DNA of 64,000 bases from Nageia nagi (GCA_050084985.1 JBITNC010000002.1:24800001-24864000), one strand, 5' to 3'; counted from the first letter of the stretch, positions 1 through 13,305 are shown. The notes: generated from the sequence alone by a model not told the origin. Numbers and translations: made by a program.

Positions 1-1320
1 GAGGCAATTGTATCAATCCTATCATAGAAAGGCCATGTAATAAACATATTTTGTAATTGAAATTCTTTAACTAGGTACTTCTTAATGCTTGTGTAAGCTT
101 GCCCCATCATGTTTGAAATATTTTACAAATCCTCTAAGATATCTTAAGGATCCCCATAATGCTTCTTATTGATCTATTTTTTTGGCATAATCTAGTGCAT
201 ATACTTTCCTTATTACATAATTTGGTAATATAAGTGGGGTGGATGAAAATTCATACACCAAAATAATTGGCATGTTCTTCATCAAATACCAGTCATCCAC
301 TTCTGCTCCTTTAGTTTGCAAATATAATCTACACTTCTTATGGAGTCAGTGTAGTGGTTCTTTGGCAAGTGCTAGCCATGTTGGGGCTAATAAATATTCT
401 AAAAACTCATAATATGACCTACTATTATTTTTCCTCAACATATGTCATATGAGATTGATGCCCTATTCGAGTATTGGAGGATTTTCTATTACTCTTGGAA
501 GTACGAAGGGATTTTGATATAGAGGTAACCATACTAGATATGTGGAGTTTCTAAACTCTTCTCCCTTATTTAATCCTTCCATTCAGTAGTATATCCTTCT
601 AGAGATAGTTTCTACCCAATAAAATTCAAATATTCCTAGTTTTATCACTCAAGTGAGAGACATCATAGCATGATCCCCCTAGATTTTTGATTGCCTACCA
701 AACATAATACTTAATGTAGCAAGCACCTACTAGGTGCATGGGTATTTGAAGTTTGCATTAACAAGGTTATATGATAATGCTTTGAACCTTTCCTCATATT
801 TATATTTCATAAATACTATAATTTTATCATAATATATGGTTGAGCATATATGCTTCTCTCCTTATAGATTTATGAACCTTAGATACCTATATGTATAGCT
901 CTCCAGTATTAAGAAGGTTGCATTGGTGGATTTTAGAGAGTATTCAATAAAAAATATATCTTTGTGTGGATAATAACCCATTATTTAGGTGGAATTATAT
1001 TTCATCCTCTTGCCCAATTTCTCAATTAGTTCAAGATAGGTAAATGTTTGAAATGGAATGTAGAATACTAGCCTTGAATGAAGAATGGAAAAGGAATTTG
1101 GTCTATCACTAGCCTTCATTTTTTCATAGTTAGTTGAATATGGATTACTAATATACATCCTCCATGTATCTATATTTTCTCTTTTCAAGTATTTTGACCA
1201 TGTTAAGGTATTCCATAGCTCTTTGCCCCTCTACTTTGTATGGTATTTTTGAACCTCCATTATGTTTCCCATTCCAATTGGTTGTTACATAGGTTGTGTC
1301 ATTGAGGCTTCTCCTTTTTG
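1..1320 (-). pseudogene. Accessory 3' ORF of gypsy family 1, copy D (truncated by window edge)
   Basis: This is decayed coding sequence read on the minus strand, downstream of the integrase of copy D. Function is unknown. Two blocks match the accessory ORFs of copies A and B. A 'DTWRM' block followed by 'FYIPFQTFTYLEL' (about 1190-1010) parallels 'DTWHM'/'YFVPYESFTYPEL' in A and 'DTWQF'/'YYVPYDSFNYPKL' in B. A second block near 250-420, with 'RSYYEF', 'EPLH.LHK', 'DDWYLMKNMPIILVYEF' and 'LPNYV', parallels 'RSYYEF', 'EPPHRLHK', 'GDSFFLKDCTIIIRYGYF' and 'LPKYV' in B. Stops and frameshifts are frequent. The ORF continues past position 1. Homology to the other copies is clear by eye; what the protein does is not. 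Confidence 0.6.
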
Positions 1321-1749
1321 TATCTCATATTATTTAATTTCAACCACTTTCAAATGCTATTCAAAAATTCTTCAAGATAGTCACTATATTACTAATTGAA
1401 ATACTTTAACTTTGGCTCTACAATTCTCTCTTATCAGGAGCTTAGATACTTGAGGATTTAGACATAAATGAGCTCAAATTGCTAACTATCTTGGATTAAT
1501 TGAAATTCAAAATTACTATTTTGAGTATTAGAAACTATGATGGATGAGGATCTAATGACACATGGTAGCATGGAGGGTTATGATATTTATGCATCATATA
1601 GGGGACTCCACAAGTGATTAATTTATAAGGCTTAGGTGATTAGGCACATAAAAAGGAAAATTTCATGCAAATTCAAATAAAACCTATTAACTAGCCTATG
1701 TTCAAACTATATAAAAATGCTTTACAACTATACATGTAATAGGTGGTGA

Positions 1750-3610
1750 TTCAACTTGCATGGTAGTGTTTAAGATGGATCATATTAACTACAATAAATA
1801 CCTCTTGGAGTTCAAAAATATCCATTAGCTTGAATGTATTGTTCTACATAGGGTGGGTGATTACATAGGGACCAAACTAGTATGAATCGAACTTCTAATG
1901 CTTTCCAAATTTTTCTTGATCATTGTACCACTTTCATACTAAATCACCAACTTCAAATATCACCTATTATGACTTCTTGTTAAACTACTTCTTCATCAAT
2001 TTATGTTTATGCTGAAATTTCTTGTAAACTTTCTCTTGATCTTCTTCTAATTGCAATAACTAGTTGAATCAAACGTGAAATTATTCTAGTTTAGGATCTT
2101 CAAATTCCTTCAACATCTGTATTGCAAGCAATTACAAATGAATGAGCAATATGGGTCTTTTAACATATACTGGTGTATAGGGCAAGTTATTAATCATAGC
2201 TTTTACACTTATTTTGCTAGTCTATATATCTAGATCTAGCTTGTTATGCCATTGCCTTTGATTACCTTCTATCATCCTCTTAATAATTCTTATTAAATTC
2301 TTGTTTTGAATATAATAGTTAGAATAATCTCTTAGATATATACCATATTAATATATAAACTCTAATATCATGTATAGAAATACTATATCATTATCTAAGA
2401 CAAGGATTTATTTAATTTTGAATCTACTAAAGAGCCTCTATAATAGACTTATCATACACTCTTGATCAACATTCTTGCATGGTATTTCCTCAACCCATCT
2501 TGTAAAGTAATTTATAGTTTTTAGGATAAATTTTTACCCTAAATATGAGTTTGGATTAATAACCCTTATGAAGTACAATGCCCATTGGTGAAATGGCCCT
2601 TCTATAACTACCAGGTTTAGAGGTATTGTTGCTTTCCTTCTTCTGCCTATAAATATATTACACTTTTCATATTCCTAGATAATATTGAATGAATCTTGGA
2701 ATATAGTTGGATAATAATAGTAATATTATAGTATATTTATGGTTGTTGTTTATCCAAACATATTTTCTCCTAAGAAACTATAATCAAATTTATGTAGGAT
2801 CCTTTGAGATTCATCTCGAGATACACACCTTAACAAGGGTACCATCAAAGTTATTTTGATATAACTGATCATGAACCATTAGATAGTTTAGGTATTGAAT
2901 TCTAAATCTTCTTCTTTGTGACTTATCAATATATTTTAGGCATTTCTTGGTTCTAAAAAGGTTGTATAGGTGCTTGATCCATTTAGTTTCTAAGTTTTTT
3001 TATGGCTCTAATTCATCAATAATTGCTACAACCTAAGTGGTCATTTCTATGTTCCTAAAAAACCTATTCCTTTTACCAACTTTGTTGGTTTGATCTCAAC
3101 ATCAAATTCTAAAATTTTATTTTCCCATCCAACTTTCATTTCTCCTAATTCACCTTGAATGATATAGCTTCTAACATTGGGGTGAACAATATACATTAGG
3201 ATATTTCTCTAGAATAAATAATATTTGAACTTCTTAAGATCTTTCATAATTTTAAATACTTGGTTTTATATAGTGGGTTACCTTTTCTAATGCTTGTGCA
3301 TTCTTTAAATATGAAAATTAATTAGACATTCTTCTTTCTTATCAATTTTTTGTTCAAGAATCGTAGCTAGGATCTTATCTGGTCCATAAGAATACATGAT
3401 AAAATCCTTAGAAAAATTTGGATTTTTAAATACTAATGCTTTAATAAGGGGTTTTGTGATGTTGTGAAATGCATCTTTTTCTTCTTCATACCAAGATAAC
3501 TATGCATATTTCTTTAGCATTGTAGTGATAGGTGCAACAATTCTTGAGAAGTCACTAATGAACTTTCCATAATTGTAGCACAAAATTGTGTTCTTCAAAT
3601 GTACTTTTAG
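1750..3610 (-). pseudogene. Ty3/gypsy pol 3' half (end of RT, RNase H, integrase), copy D of family 1
   Basis: Read on the minus strand from the right. Near 3480-3560 is the end of the RT region ('GKFISDFSRIVAPITTMLKK'). RNase H and its linker follow ('GELGEMKVGW', 'EFDVEIKPT' near 3090-3160). Near 2800-2920 is the HHCC-type integrase N-domain ('YLMVHDQLYQNNFDGTL'). The integrase core lies near 2430-2540 ('YFTRW.EEIPC'). The C-terminal GPY/F-like region spans about 1760-1960 ('GDLV', 'FGPYVITHPM', 'IHLKHY'). These match copies A and B block for block, so this is the same family in the opposite orientation. The upstream half (RT fingers and palm, extra RNase H, protease, gag) is missing or unrecognisable to the right. 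Many stops make it inactive. Confidence 0.75.
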
Positions 3611-4233
3611 AACCAATTTTGATTCTCTTTTCAATATTAATCTCCATTTCTTTATGAGGTAAATTTTTTTAATTGATCAAATCAATCAATAGGGTTCTTA
3701 TCTATAATAAAAAATCAAAGGAAAAATAGAAATAAAGAACAAAAGAACAAAAAAAAGTAAACAAGTCATGTCAAAAGGGACCAAGCCTTTTATTAATAAC
3801 AATTGATACAATTTGGTTACAATGATAAAGTAATAATATTATTACATACTTGAATCTAAAATACACTTTCTCTATCCTTGATTCTCCTCTTATTATACCC
3901 ATTCTATGGCTTGTGGAATCATGCCTTTTCAATCGATACCAACAAAGTGATGATAACTTGCAGTATTCAATCGTTAATGAATGGATTAGAGTTGATCAAT
4001 TTACAACATGAAATTATCTCTTGTTAACATCCTTCCCAACTTAATAATTCATCTCATACCTAAGTTGAGTATTGGTACTTTATCCCATCAAAAAGTAATC
4101 TTTGACATAGAAAGTCATTATGAAGTCGCTCTTGGGTTCTTCTTTGGATCCTTTCTAAGAGACTTGTACTCCTATTGCAATGGGTATGCCTTTATTCCAT
4201 TGTCATTGGTACTAAATCATGGGTTTGTACAAA
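3611..4233. other. No recognisable gene; AT-rich spacer
   Basis: I find no coding similarity in this AT-rich stretch. On the minus strand near 3788-3795 there is an AATAAA-like hexamer within 'TTATTAATAAAAGG', which could be the polyadenylation signal of an old LTR or of the ORF to the right. The 103-codon plus-strand ORF at 4008-4319 has no recognisable motif and looks like chance. Confidence 0.3.
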
Positions 4234-6560
4234 TTAATTATTATATTTATACACCATATTTATCTTTGATAATTGATCAACTATCCATTCGATTTCATAT
4301 GGATGTACTAGGAAGTTGATTGGTATGGACCCAAAAGAGTGTCCAAACCAATAGTGGTTAGCATAGTTTAAAATAATTTGGGTAGTGGGACCAAGATATA
4401 AATATAGTACCTTAGTCATTAAATTAAGTTCAAAGTATTCTTATAGAAATAAATATTGAGCATTAGCTTTTATGAGTAACTTCTCTTCATAAATGTATAA
4501 CTCCAAAGCATAAAAATTTCTTTTCTTAAAGAGCTCAATGAAAATGGTGACTAATATATAGATTGGGAGATGTAATACTCAATGCAAGTCTAAAGTAGTA
4601 CTATTATAGATATGATTCCTCTTCCTTTTTAGTTTTTTCTTTTGTTCCTATAGGATTCTAGTGAGTTTTTCAGAAATCTCCTTTAGTTGATGGATAGTTT
4701 GTATCTCTTGTTGAATTTGGGTTCTCCAAAATTAGAATACTTTTGGGTTATTAACTATTGAGTGATACAACCTTGTAAAGTATTCAATATAATCAAATAC
4801 TACTCTTACATATGGTAGCCTTGACATAATCCATTTTGATACTCCTTTGTTTGATAGAGGTCATTATATTCAATAATTTTTAGGGTGATCTTCGAGGGGT
4901 ATTTTTGTCAAGCACTTTAACCATACCCATGGATTTTCATAGGGCCAAAATGTGAAAAGAAAGTAGAGTTTAGTGAATTCCCATTCATCCTTAAAAAATA
5001 TTATGTGAACATCTATGATTATTGTTAGGTCCTCATCTTTAACTCTCATCATCCATCCATCCACTTTAGGTTTATAAAGTGGTTTGTAAGATTAGAATCC
5101 TAACAAGGTAGGTTGTTGCTATAAATTGATGCAAATCTACTTTACTACAAGGGAATAATTTGAAAGAGATGTGGTCTACATCTACTACTTTTTCAACCTC
5201 CTTGGTTAGAGATTCTATCTCATCTTTCATGGATGAGAGTTGTTCCAACTCTTTTGTGAGTCAATCAATTTCTTCTTAGAGCTATCTATTTCAATCATTT
5301 AAACCTAGTTTATCTTGTATCTATGCTTGGATAATCTTTTTGATCATCTCCTTCCTAGCATGTAGCTCTTCAATCTTCAAATCTCATTCCTTTTTCTTTC
5401 TTGTACTCTCCAAGGATGAGGGAACCATTTCAATGAAGCTTGACCTTACCTAGGATTTCTAGCTCAATTCTTTCTTCTTGTCTTCATACCTCTTCCTAAG
5501 GTACTAAATGATATTATGTCATGTACCATAGTCTATAATATAGGGGAACTTAGCCTCCAAGTATGTTGAATTTGGCTTATTATACCTCAATATTATATCA
5601 TCGGTAGTCATAACTAAGTACAATGGATTATCAAATATCTTGATATCAATGATGACCTACTTTAGTATCTTTATATGTCCTTGGATTATAGTTTACACTT
5701 CTTTGACCCATGTTGTGAAGTTCACCATTTGATCATGTAATTGATTGTAAACTTTCATTATCGATCATGTGTTCTCCATATCAATTCACTCAATTGTACT
5801 AAAAACTTATTGTTCTCTCTTTTCTTTTTGTTGAGCTTTTGAATTTAGTTACTTGAAGGGAAACCTTTGCAAAAAAGTACATGGTATTCAAAACTAAAAA
5901 AAAAATTTACTTGAATATTGCATTCTACTTCACTATGATCTTAATTCAATTTTCATTTTGCTTCAGTTGATCTAAGACGATATCGACAAGGGAAAATTCT
6001 TTATGTTGATGCATTATTTCATAGGCCATCATCGTCTATGTCATGATGTTGCTATTAGCATTATTATTGTAGTATAATATTTGGGAGATGACTACTACTA
6101 CTTATCAAAAATGGATTAGAATAATCAAGCTCAATTTTACCACCTCTATGTTGGTCTCCATACCCATGAGGATCTGTATCATTATAACTTTTATGGGATT
6201 CCTCCTCATTACTAAATGGTCATGTGTGGCTTCCTCTTTCTTCAACTCAATGATCCATTCCATAGCTTCTTTTATAATTTTGTAGGGCTTATCTAGCCAC
6301 ATCTTATTTTTGTGGTAGAGGTTATATATTAATTTCACCATGTTCCCACAAGAACACAAGTCTAGAATATTAAGCAAGTTCAACAAACCCATTGTATCAA
6401 ATATCTTTTGCTACTTCAATGTTAATGAAATTATGTCCTCCCACACCTTGGAAATTCTAGGGTCCTCCAACTTCATAGTCTTGATGCAAGATGTGGATTC
6501 ATCAATGCCCTACACTTTTTCTAGTACCTCCATGAAATGGTAACCGAGTATCCTTCCTAC
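4234..6560 (-). pseudogene. Decayed retroelement-type ORF with coiled coil, unassigned
   Basis: On the minus strand several short open stretches line up in order. One block (6392-6105) begins 'MGLLNLLNILDLCSCGNM'. A charged coiled-coil-like block follows at about 5450-5170 ('IEELHARKEMIKKI', 'LTKELEQLSSMKDEIESLTK'). An aromatic-rich block (5064-4870) contains 'KDEWEFTKLYFLFTFWPYEN', and one more short block ends near 4234. Stops separate them. I recognise no enzyme domain. The coiled coil and the position beside a family 1 pol suggest an accessory ORF of a related element, but the sequence does not align by eye with the coiled-coil tail of copy B (49130-49400). It could be the remains of a separate element. 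Confidence 0.35.
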
Positions 6561-7769
6561 AAATCGATCCTCCTAATTGATCAGAAGTGGTTTCTTCCTT
6601 TTTTTATGCCATTTCTTATGCCTTTGCTTATAATTTCTCCATCAATGGCTCTATAACTCTCTATTTTTGGTATCTTTATCACACCCTTTGTAGTGTTAGG
6701 TTTATTATGGTGAGGTATTTCGATTATGGGGTATGGTATTTATAGGGTTCAAAATTGATGAGTGGTATTGCATATCAAATTGGTAATATCATAATTTATT
6801 TGGTGTGCTATGGATATTTATTTTATTGATGGTGTTGTGATGTACATTGTATCAATATCATGCAAATTAAATGCATTCTTCCTTATTTTTATTCCCCATT
6901 CATGTTGGCTACTTTCTTGAGGGGAGATTTGTATGCCATGTAATGATTTTGTAGAATCCCAATGTAGTATAGATCTTTTGCTTGTGTTTATGATTTATAT
7001 TTTGCATGCAGAGGTAAATGAGGTGATTTTTAATTAATGCAATTAATGTTACATGGATTAATGCTCTTAGTTAAAATTTTCTATAAATTCATGTTATGGG
7101 TTTTAATTTCATATCGCATTTTAGTTTTTGTGTCTATTTTCCTTGTATATTGTATTGGAGTCAGAAGGATGGAACTATAAGTAATAATGACTCAATTACT
7201 TGAAGGTGGTGGAATTTTGGATACAAAGCTGAAGTAGATGTTGCATTTGTTGGTGGAGCATCACCAATAGGATCAAGAGAAGGAAGAGTTATCATAAGTT
7301 GCTATAACATTACTAGATCTATTATAGTAAGTCAATTACAATACCATTTCGGATCTACCACTTGATTTTTTTCATCCCCATAGTGAGCTCCAATAGCATA
7401 ATAATTAGTGAATAAAGTTATGCTATGATTTTTGGATGGTCATGGGCTATATCGTTGCAAGGTTTTTTTTTGTATAGGTGCTAAATATTTCTTTTTTATC
7501 ATTTTATGCAACTCTTATGGGTGTTTTTAACCATGATATATTACTTGAATTAATAAATTTTTATGTGGGATTAGTTTTGTATTACTATGTTGTAAAAAAA
7601 TAAAGAAAAATTAAGAAATTTTGGTTATCTACAAACTCTATTGTAACATGCCTACACTACTATAATAGAAGTGTGTTTTTAAGATATTTTCATGTTTTGT
7701 TATGTGACTCCTAGTTTCTATCAAGGAGTGTACCATTTTATTCTATATCCATTTACAAAGATTGGTTGA
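6561..7769. other. Intergenic remnant without recognisable gene
   Basis: I see no coding domain here. Near 6917-6930 a purine run, 'gaggggagattt', is followed by 'gtatgccatg'. It looks like a polypurine tract next to a TG-started LTR on the plus strand, but no plus-strand gypsy element lies to its left, so I do not call it an LTR. The left side of the minus-strand Tat-like element, including its expected 3' LTR, must lie here or be deleted. Confidence 0.25.
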
Positions 7770-8800
7770 ATTTACCCATATAACATCCTTAATTGTACGA
7801 TTCCTTTATCTTTAATAATCTAGAAAATGTACAACCCAAACCATTGAATTTTTAGTTTTTTGGGATGATATTTATAGCAAATATCATATAAAAGGACTTG
7901 GTTAGTGATTTCAAATTGTTTAGTATTAATATGTCTATAATCCCAGGCTTTTTATTGATTCTTTTCTTGAATTTGTTTGTATAGAGCTATTCATTGATTT
8001 TTACCCAGTTGGTCGAGAGTGAAGAGTCATTCTTGTAGCGATCGATGATCATCAAGTCATGTTACTAGGGTGATTCTCAATTATGGAACTTAAAATTCCA
8101 TAGGAATAGTTTATTCAAGTCCATAAACCAATTCAAATTATTTTTTCTTATTTAATCATTTGTAAGTTGTTCTATATGCCCCAAAGTATGGCTAATAGTT
8201 TTTCTTCCGAATATGACTGACCAAAATCATATCCTTGAGAATTTTGTTGAATGCTTTGATATATCCATTTTCTTTTGGATGATATGGGGAACTCTAATTT
8301 TGCTAAATCATAAATTTAGTAACTCTTTAATGGTGTGATTAATGAAGTGTTTTCCTTAGTCTCTTACAATTTCCTTTAGATATCCAAACCTTGTAATTAT
8401 GTTTTCATATATGAACTTGGTCGTTGTTAGTACTATATAATATTTAACTTTCTTTTCTTATGCCCATCAAGTGAGGTATTCCACCCTAGTAATAATATAT
8501 TGTGCCCCTAATTTGCATGTTGGGGGTGATATGGGATCAATGAAATCTATCATCTATTTTTTAAATGTTTGCAAAGGTAATACTGATTGAAGTGGTAGTT
8601 CATCTCATGTTGATGGGTGATCCATTATTTGGCATATGTTGTAACTCTTAGCATAGAAATGGGCATCATAGTGAAAAATGGGCCACCATAGTCCAACTTG
8701 TAATACTTTATTGCTCATCAGATCTACACCAACATGACCTCTAGCTATCCCATTATGTGCCTCTCTAAGGATATCATTATGTTCATGTGGAAGTGTTATG
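7770..8800 (-). pseudogene. Integrase region of Tat-like Ty3/gypsy element C
   Basis: Read on the minus strand, 8790-8640 encodes a zinc-binding integrase N-domain with 'REAHNGIARGHVGVDL' and 'KVLQVGLWWPIF', typical of plant Tat-like integrases. The core follows, with 'MIDFIDPI' near 8540, 'GAQYIITRVEYLT.WA' near 8480 and 'FIYENIITRFGYLKEI' near 8400. The C-terminal part near 7770-7900 resembles a GPY/F module ('IKDKGIVQL'). Stops are scattered through it. The domains run in normal order after the RT and RNase H that lie to the right, so this belongs to the same element. It is inactive. Confidence 0.7.
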
Positions 8801-8984
8801 AATCAAATTACTTTGTCCATACCAATTTATAGAGTTCACCCAATATCAAAGTGTATGGTATTACTTTGATAAGTAGTTTTCTTTGCTCTTTTGGAGATAG
8901 GCCATCAGGAAATTATCCTAATGTTAGAAATGTTGTTATTTCCTCTAATTCCTTTATAACTACTTCTACTTGGAATAAGTGAGA

Positions 8985-10340
8985 TCTTGATAAGTCATCA
9001 TTGATTTTTGAAGTTTCACCATTATCAATTCTTTATAAAATGTTAGGGACTAAATTTAAGTTTGCCTGGTTTGATAATAACTTTGAAAGTGAATTCTTGA
9101 AAGAAAAATAATCATCAACAAATCCTTCCTTGAATGATCAATTTATTGAGGAGGTATCTCAAAGCCTCATGATCTATGAAAAAAATGAATATTTTTGCTA
9201 AAAAATAATGCTAAAATTTTTAAAGAGCATATACCATAGCTAGCACTTCTTTCTTAGTGACCATATAATTCTTCTCTGCATTTAGCATTTTTTGGTTGGC
9301 AAATAAATTAGATGGTTTATATTACCTTAATTGATTTGTACTAGTACAAAGTATATTGCTTGAATACTTGCATCAACATGCACATGAAACTCCTTAGTCA
9401 GTTCGAGGAATATTATTGTTGGGACTTTAGATAATTTAAGTTTTAGAAGGTCAAAATTTTCTTAGCATTGTTGTGAACAATATAAGGATCATTTTTTCTT
9501 ATTTAAGTCATCAATAGGGGTGGCTAAAGTTGCATAATTTTTGATAAACTTCTTGTAATAGCTTGTTGATCCTACGAATCATCTTACAAATCTTTAACTA
9601 TTTTAGATTGGGGTAATTTACTAGTATAGTGATCTTTATCGTGTCTACCATCAATCCTTTCTCACAAATGATATATCCTAATAAAACTCCATAGGGTGTA
9701 GAAAAGAGGCATTTTTAAAAATTTAATGGTATCTATAATTATATACATCATTCAAACATTAGTCATAATACCTGAGTATGATTTTTCATCATTTCATATA
9801 CTATCCAATCATCTAAGTAGACTTCTAGAAAGTCATGAATAAAGTCTTTGAATGCTTGGATCATAATATGGAAAAATATTTTTAGTGCATTCTTAAGCCC
9901 AAATGGAATAACATTATACATGAATGATCCCCATTTAGTTGTGAATGTTATTTTTGAGCAATATTCCTTGGCAATTTGGACTTGGTGGTATCTAGAAGAA
10001 TCATCTATAAAGGAGTATACTTTATTTTTAGATATAGTTTCTAAAGTTCCTTTTGTGAATGGTATGGGAAAATGATCATGTTCACAAGATTTGTTAAGTT
10101 CCTAAAGTTCTACACAAATTCTAATATCCCTTGTCTTTTTATGTTGGATCACCATAGGGCTAATCCATTCGGTGTTATCGATTGGTGATATGATGCCTAC
10201 TTCAATCATTTAGTCTAATATTTCCTTAACTTGTGTTTTATAGTTTGGGTTTAATCGATATGAGATTTTTTTTCATGGTTTATAGTCAAATTTTAATGTT
10301 GTTTGAATTGCTCTAATTTATTCATTCATTCCCCATAGTT
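8985..10340 (-). pseudogene. Reverse transcriptase and RNase H of Tat-like gypsy element C
   Basis: The minus-strand RT starts near 10260 ('YRLNPNYK.QVKEILD'), continues with 'IISPIDNTEWISPMVIQ' and 'RDIRICVEL.ELN', and keeps 'PFGLKNA' and the catalytic block 'EVYLDDW' (about 9825). The thumb-side motif 'PYGVLLGYIICEKGLMVD' lies near 9640-9700. RNase H follows at about 9440-9140 with 'KEFHVHVDAS' and, after a frameshift, 'AEKNYMVTKKEVLAMVYAL' and 'DHEALRYL'. The YLDD core is intact, but stops and frameshifts break the protein. Motif wording and order are those of the plant Tat-like branch of Ty3/gypsy. That assignment is by recognition, not by a tree. Confidence 0.75.
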
Positions 10341-11330
10341 CCATCATATTTCAAGGGAATTAGTCTAGGTATGCAACTAATATTTTACAATTTTGTTAAC
10401 CTCTTCTTTGGTCTAGTAGTCTCCTATTATGGCCATTTTTGGTTTTAAGCCTATTTCAATATTTAATTTCATGGTTTTTATTTCTTCTTCATATTTTGAT
10501 TTTTTTTTCATTATTACTTCTATTTTGCCTTAACTTCGTATTTGAGATTTTTTGGTTTTTCATCTAGTTCTTCTAGGTCTACTTATTTTAGTGTTTTAGT
10601 AGCATTTTTTATCATTGGTAATGGATGTATATATATCAATGTAATAATAGGCTATATTATTTTGGAATAGATCACTCTTACAATAGTAGGTTCAATGATT
10701 AAGCAATTTTTGATTTGTAGTAAACATTTATGGGATGGAATATGGTCATTATGAAACTTGAGCATATGGATGAATGTTGCTTATAGTGCATCCCAACTAG
10801 TTGTTTCTCTTTCAAGTTCTTCATATATGTACCAAACACATGGGATAATGCCTAATTTATAATGAAATATATGTACCCAGGTGTCAAGCTATAAATTAGT
10901 TGAAGTTTTCCAAATGGATTTGCAAAGTGTGATGTGTGTCACATGGTCTGCATCACCTAAATATTTATCAATTATGCTAGTGATCACATGTGAAGGTATC
11001 AAATGTAATGATATGTGATACATTACCTTATCCCATGATGTCATGGTTGATCAACATGTACACCATCACATTGTTGCATTCCAATGAAAGTGTATTTGAG
11101 CACATTAATTATATCTTCTCCATTAGGGAGGGTGCTAACCATGCCTTATGAGAATTCATGGAGAGGCATTATTTTCATAGTATCATCAAACTTAGGTAAT
11201 TTATCTCAAAATACCTCTTTTAAAATTCAAAATGCTCAATGTCCTCATTTAGTTTGACATGCTCATTTTGAATGAAACTGATGATTTCTTATGTTCCACA
11301 TCATTACAGCTTTCTTGGAATCGATCTTTA
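10341..11330 (-). pseudogene. Degenerate block between RT and protease of element C
   Basis: The minus strand near 10790-10980 reads 'ITSIIDKYLGDADHV' and 'LGIIPCVWYIYEELERETT', then 'LKFHND'. This resembles a capsid-like or linker block seen in some plant gypsy polyproteins, but I cannot name it. It lies between protease and RT, which is not where capsid normally sits. It may be an inserted fragment of another element or a lineage-specific linker. The rest of the interval shows no clear domain. Confidence 0.3.
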
Positions 11331-11539
11331 AGAAACCACTATGGAAAGTGAGTAGGCCATAATTTGTGGGACTAATGTAATCCAAAAAATATTATTAAAT
11401 TTTTTACTTACAATTAGGGAATATAAATTGTTTAGAATCATATAATTGCTACCTTTGTTGCTCCTATTATTGCTACTCAAGTTCGATGCTTTAGTATATG
11501 CACTGCTCGTACCTTTTTTCATAGGAATGTGTACTTTGT

Positions 11540-11915
11540 ATTCATAATTAGAAATGAAAAATTATTGAGTTTAACTATTAATAATACCATTATTCTACAC
11601 AAACCATTCAAGATCTAATAAGGTTATATATTCTAAGTTTTTGGTATTGACCATATTTATCACATTGAATGTAACCGATGAAGTGATCCCTAAAAGTGAA
11701 ACTAGCATATTTTGCAATAGTCCTAGGCATTGAACTAAAGAGCCATTCGATAGTGAAATATTATATTATGTTGGTTCTAAAAGGGTACATCCTAATTATC
11801 TCCATGTTCAAGTAGAAAAAATATTTATATCAGCTCCTAAATGTAGCATAACATTCTTTAGGAGTTTACCATTCATGATAACTTTAATTAGTATGGGTTT
11901 CTTTTTCCAGTTTTT
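11540..11915 (-). pseudogene. Retropepsin-like protease remnant of element C
   Basis: The minus strand reads 'NVMLHLGADINIF' near 11840, then '.TW..LG' and a later 'NVINMV' stretch. This matches the plant gypsy aspartic protease pattern in which a D-x-G-A motif is followed by N-[IV]-[LI] and a conserved TW. The catalytic Asp appears as His (CAT), so the protease is dead as written. The position, between gag zinc-finger sequence on the right and RT on the left, fits a gag-protease-RT order. Confidence 0.5.
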
Positions 11916-12224
11916 TAGTGCTTTACATACTCTCTTGTTAATTTGCTTCTTATTTTAGTATTTGGATAGTTGTGTCATTTTATATAGTAAATATTCCTAC
12001 TTAATAAGATCATAGAATCATTTTAATAGGGTATTTTGTTCTTATGTTAGTTGTTGAGAAGATGTTTGTGGTTGATTTACTTGATAATCTTATTTTTGTA
12101 ACATATGGATAATTTGTAGGGTTGTTCATATAATATCATGGTGTTGTTCAAGACATGGATATTTTGGTTTTTGTATTATTTATTGTACTACTACTTCAAT
12201 GAATCATGTTTTTCTCATTCTTGA

Positions 12225-13200
12225 CTAGGTTGTTATAGACACAAATGGTATATCTATAATATTTTGTCCTCTTAAGATCAATGTTGGATTTACCAAGTTA
12301 TCTTGTAGGTTCATTTTGGCTAGGGAGACTATGGAATTAGAAGTAAATGGTACCCATTGGGTTGATTTTGCATTTGAATTATTACCATTATTAGTTTTCA
12401 ACATTTGGGTTTGCATAACTTGAAATAGTTTAGGGCAATCAATGAAGCTATGATCATTCATCATTTGAAAAAATGGTAACTTAGAAATACTCAAGGATGT
12501 CAATACTCGTATTATCAGTGCAAAAAGTTACCATAGTTGAAACATTATGGTCATTGGCCTCCTTTTCCACCTTGATATCCTTTCTATTATCTGTTTCTTC
12601 TACCACAACCTCTTCTTTGGTTATCATAATGAACATTAGGTGCATTGTATTACTCTTAGGGTTGTTGTTGTTGGGTAAAAGTGACAACATGTATTTATGT
12701 CACTCCAAGATCATTTGTAAATGATGCTAGAGTTTGCTATATGGAATGAAATTTAAATGTTTGGTATTATTATGGTACAAATGCTTATGGATTTCTTAAT
12801 AAATCTTCCTTCATGTCATCTAAGAAGTCCTTACCTCGATATTGGTGAGTCTAATGGTTCTAGGATCCATAAGTATGATAAATTATTTATCCATCGATAT
12901 CATGGTTTTAAATACCAATTACTAGTCAATCTTTGGTATTATAAAATCCTAAAGTACTAAAGTGTTAATAATATTATTGGTTGAATTTCTTAAGCATCAA
13001 ATATTTGTTAGCCATTTTTCCTTTGTTAGTACAAAGTTGACACAAAACTTCTCTACGTTGTGGAGGCATTATAGAATTCCCATGCATAGATACTTTACCA
13101 ATTTTCTCTATAAATTTCATTTTTTGGTTGGATAAGTCATCAATAATGATGTTCACTCACCATGGTTGTGATTCAATTTTGAATTCCACTTTTAGGGACT
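12225..13200 (-). pseudogene. Gag C-terminal remnant with decayed zinc knuckles, element C
   Basis: On the minus strand, 13156-12974 contains 'LCQLCTNKGKMANKY', a CX2CX4HX4C knuckle with His changed to Lys and the last Cys to Tyr. Further downstream, 12503-12400 gives 'LPFFQMMNDHSFIDCPKLF', which resembles a second Cys/His block. The open stretches 12690-12481 and 12503-12225 overlap in different frames, so a frameshift lies between them. No capsid domain is recognisable in the 100-150 bp left before the primer site at 13306, so the front of gag is probably deleted. Confidence 0.45.
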
Positions 13201-13305
13201 CAATGTATGTTAGGTATATCTTTTCCATAACTCATTCAAATTCTAGTTGTAATTATTAAAGTTTTGAGCTCCACCAACTACCAACTAAAGAACATATGGT
13301 TCAAT

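Noticed and set aside
4008-4319. 103-codon plus-strand ORF
   Set aside because: No recognisable motif, no conservation with other copies, and the surrounding readable sequence is on the minus strand.
6917-6940. Polypurine-tract-like run followed by TG, suggesting a plus-strand gypsy 3' LTR
   Set aside because: No plus-strand pol lies to the left and no second LTR copy could be found.
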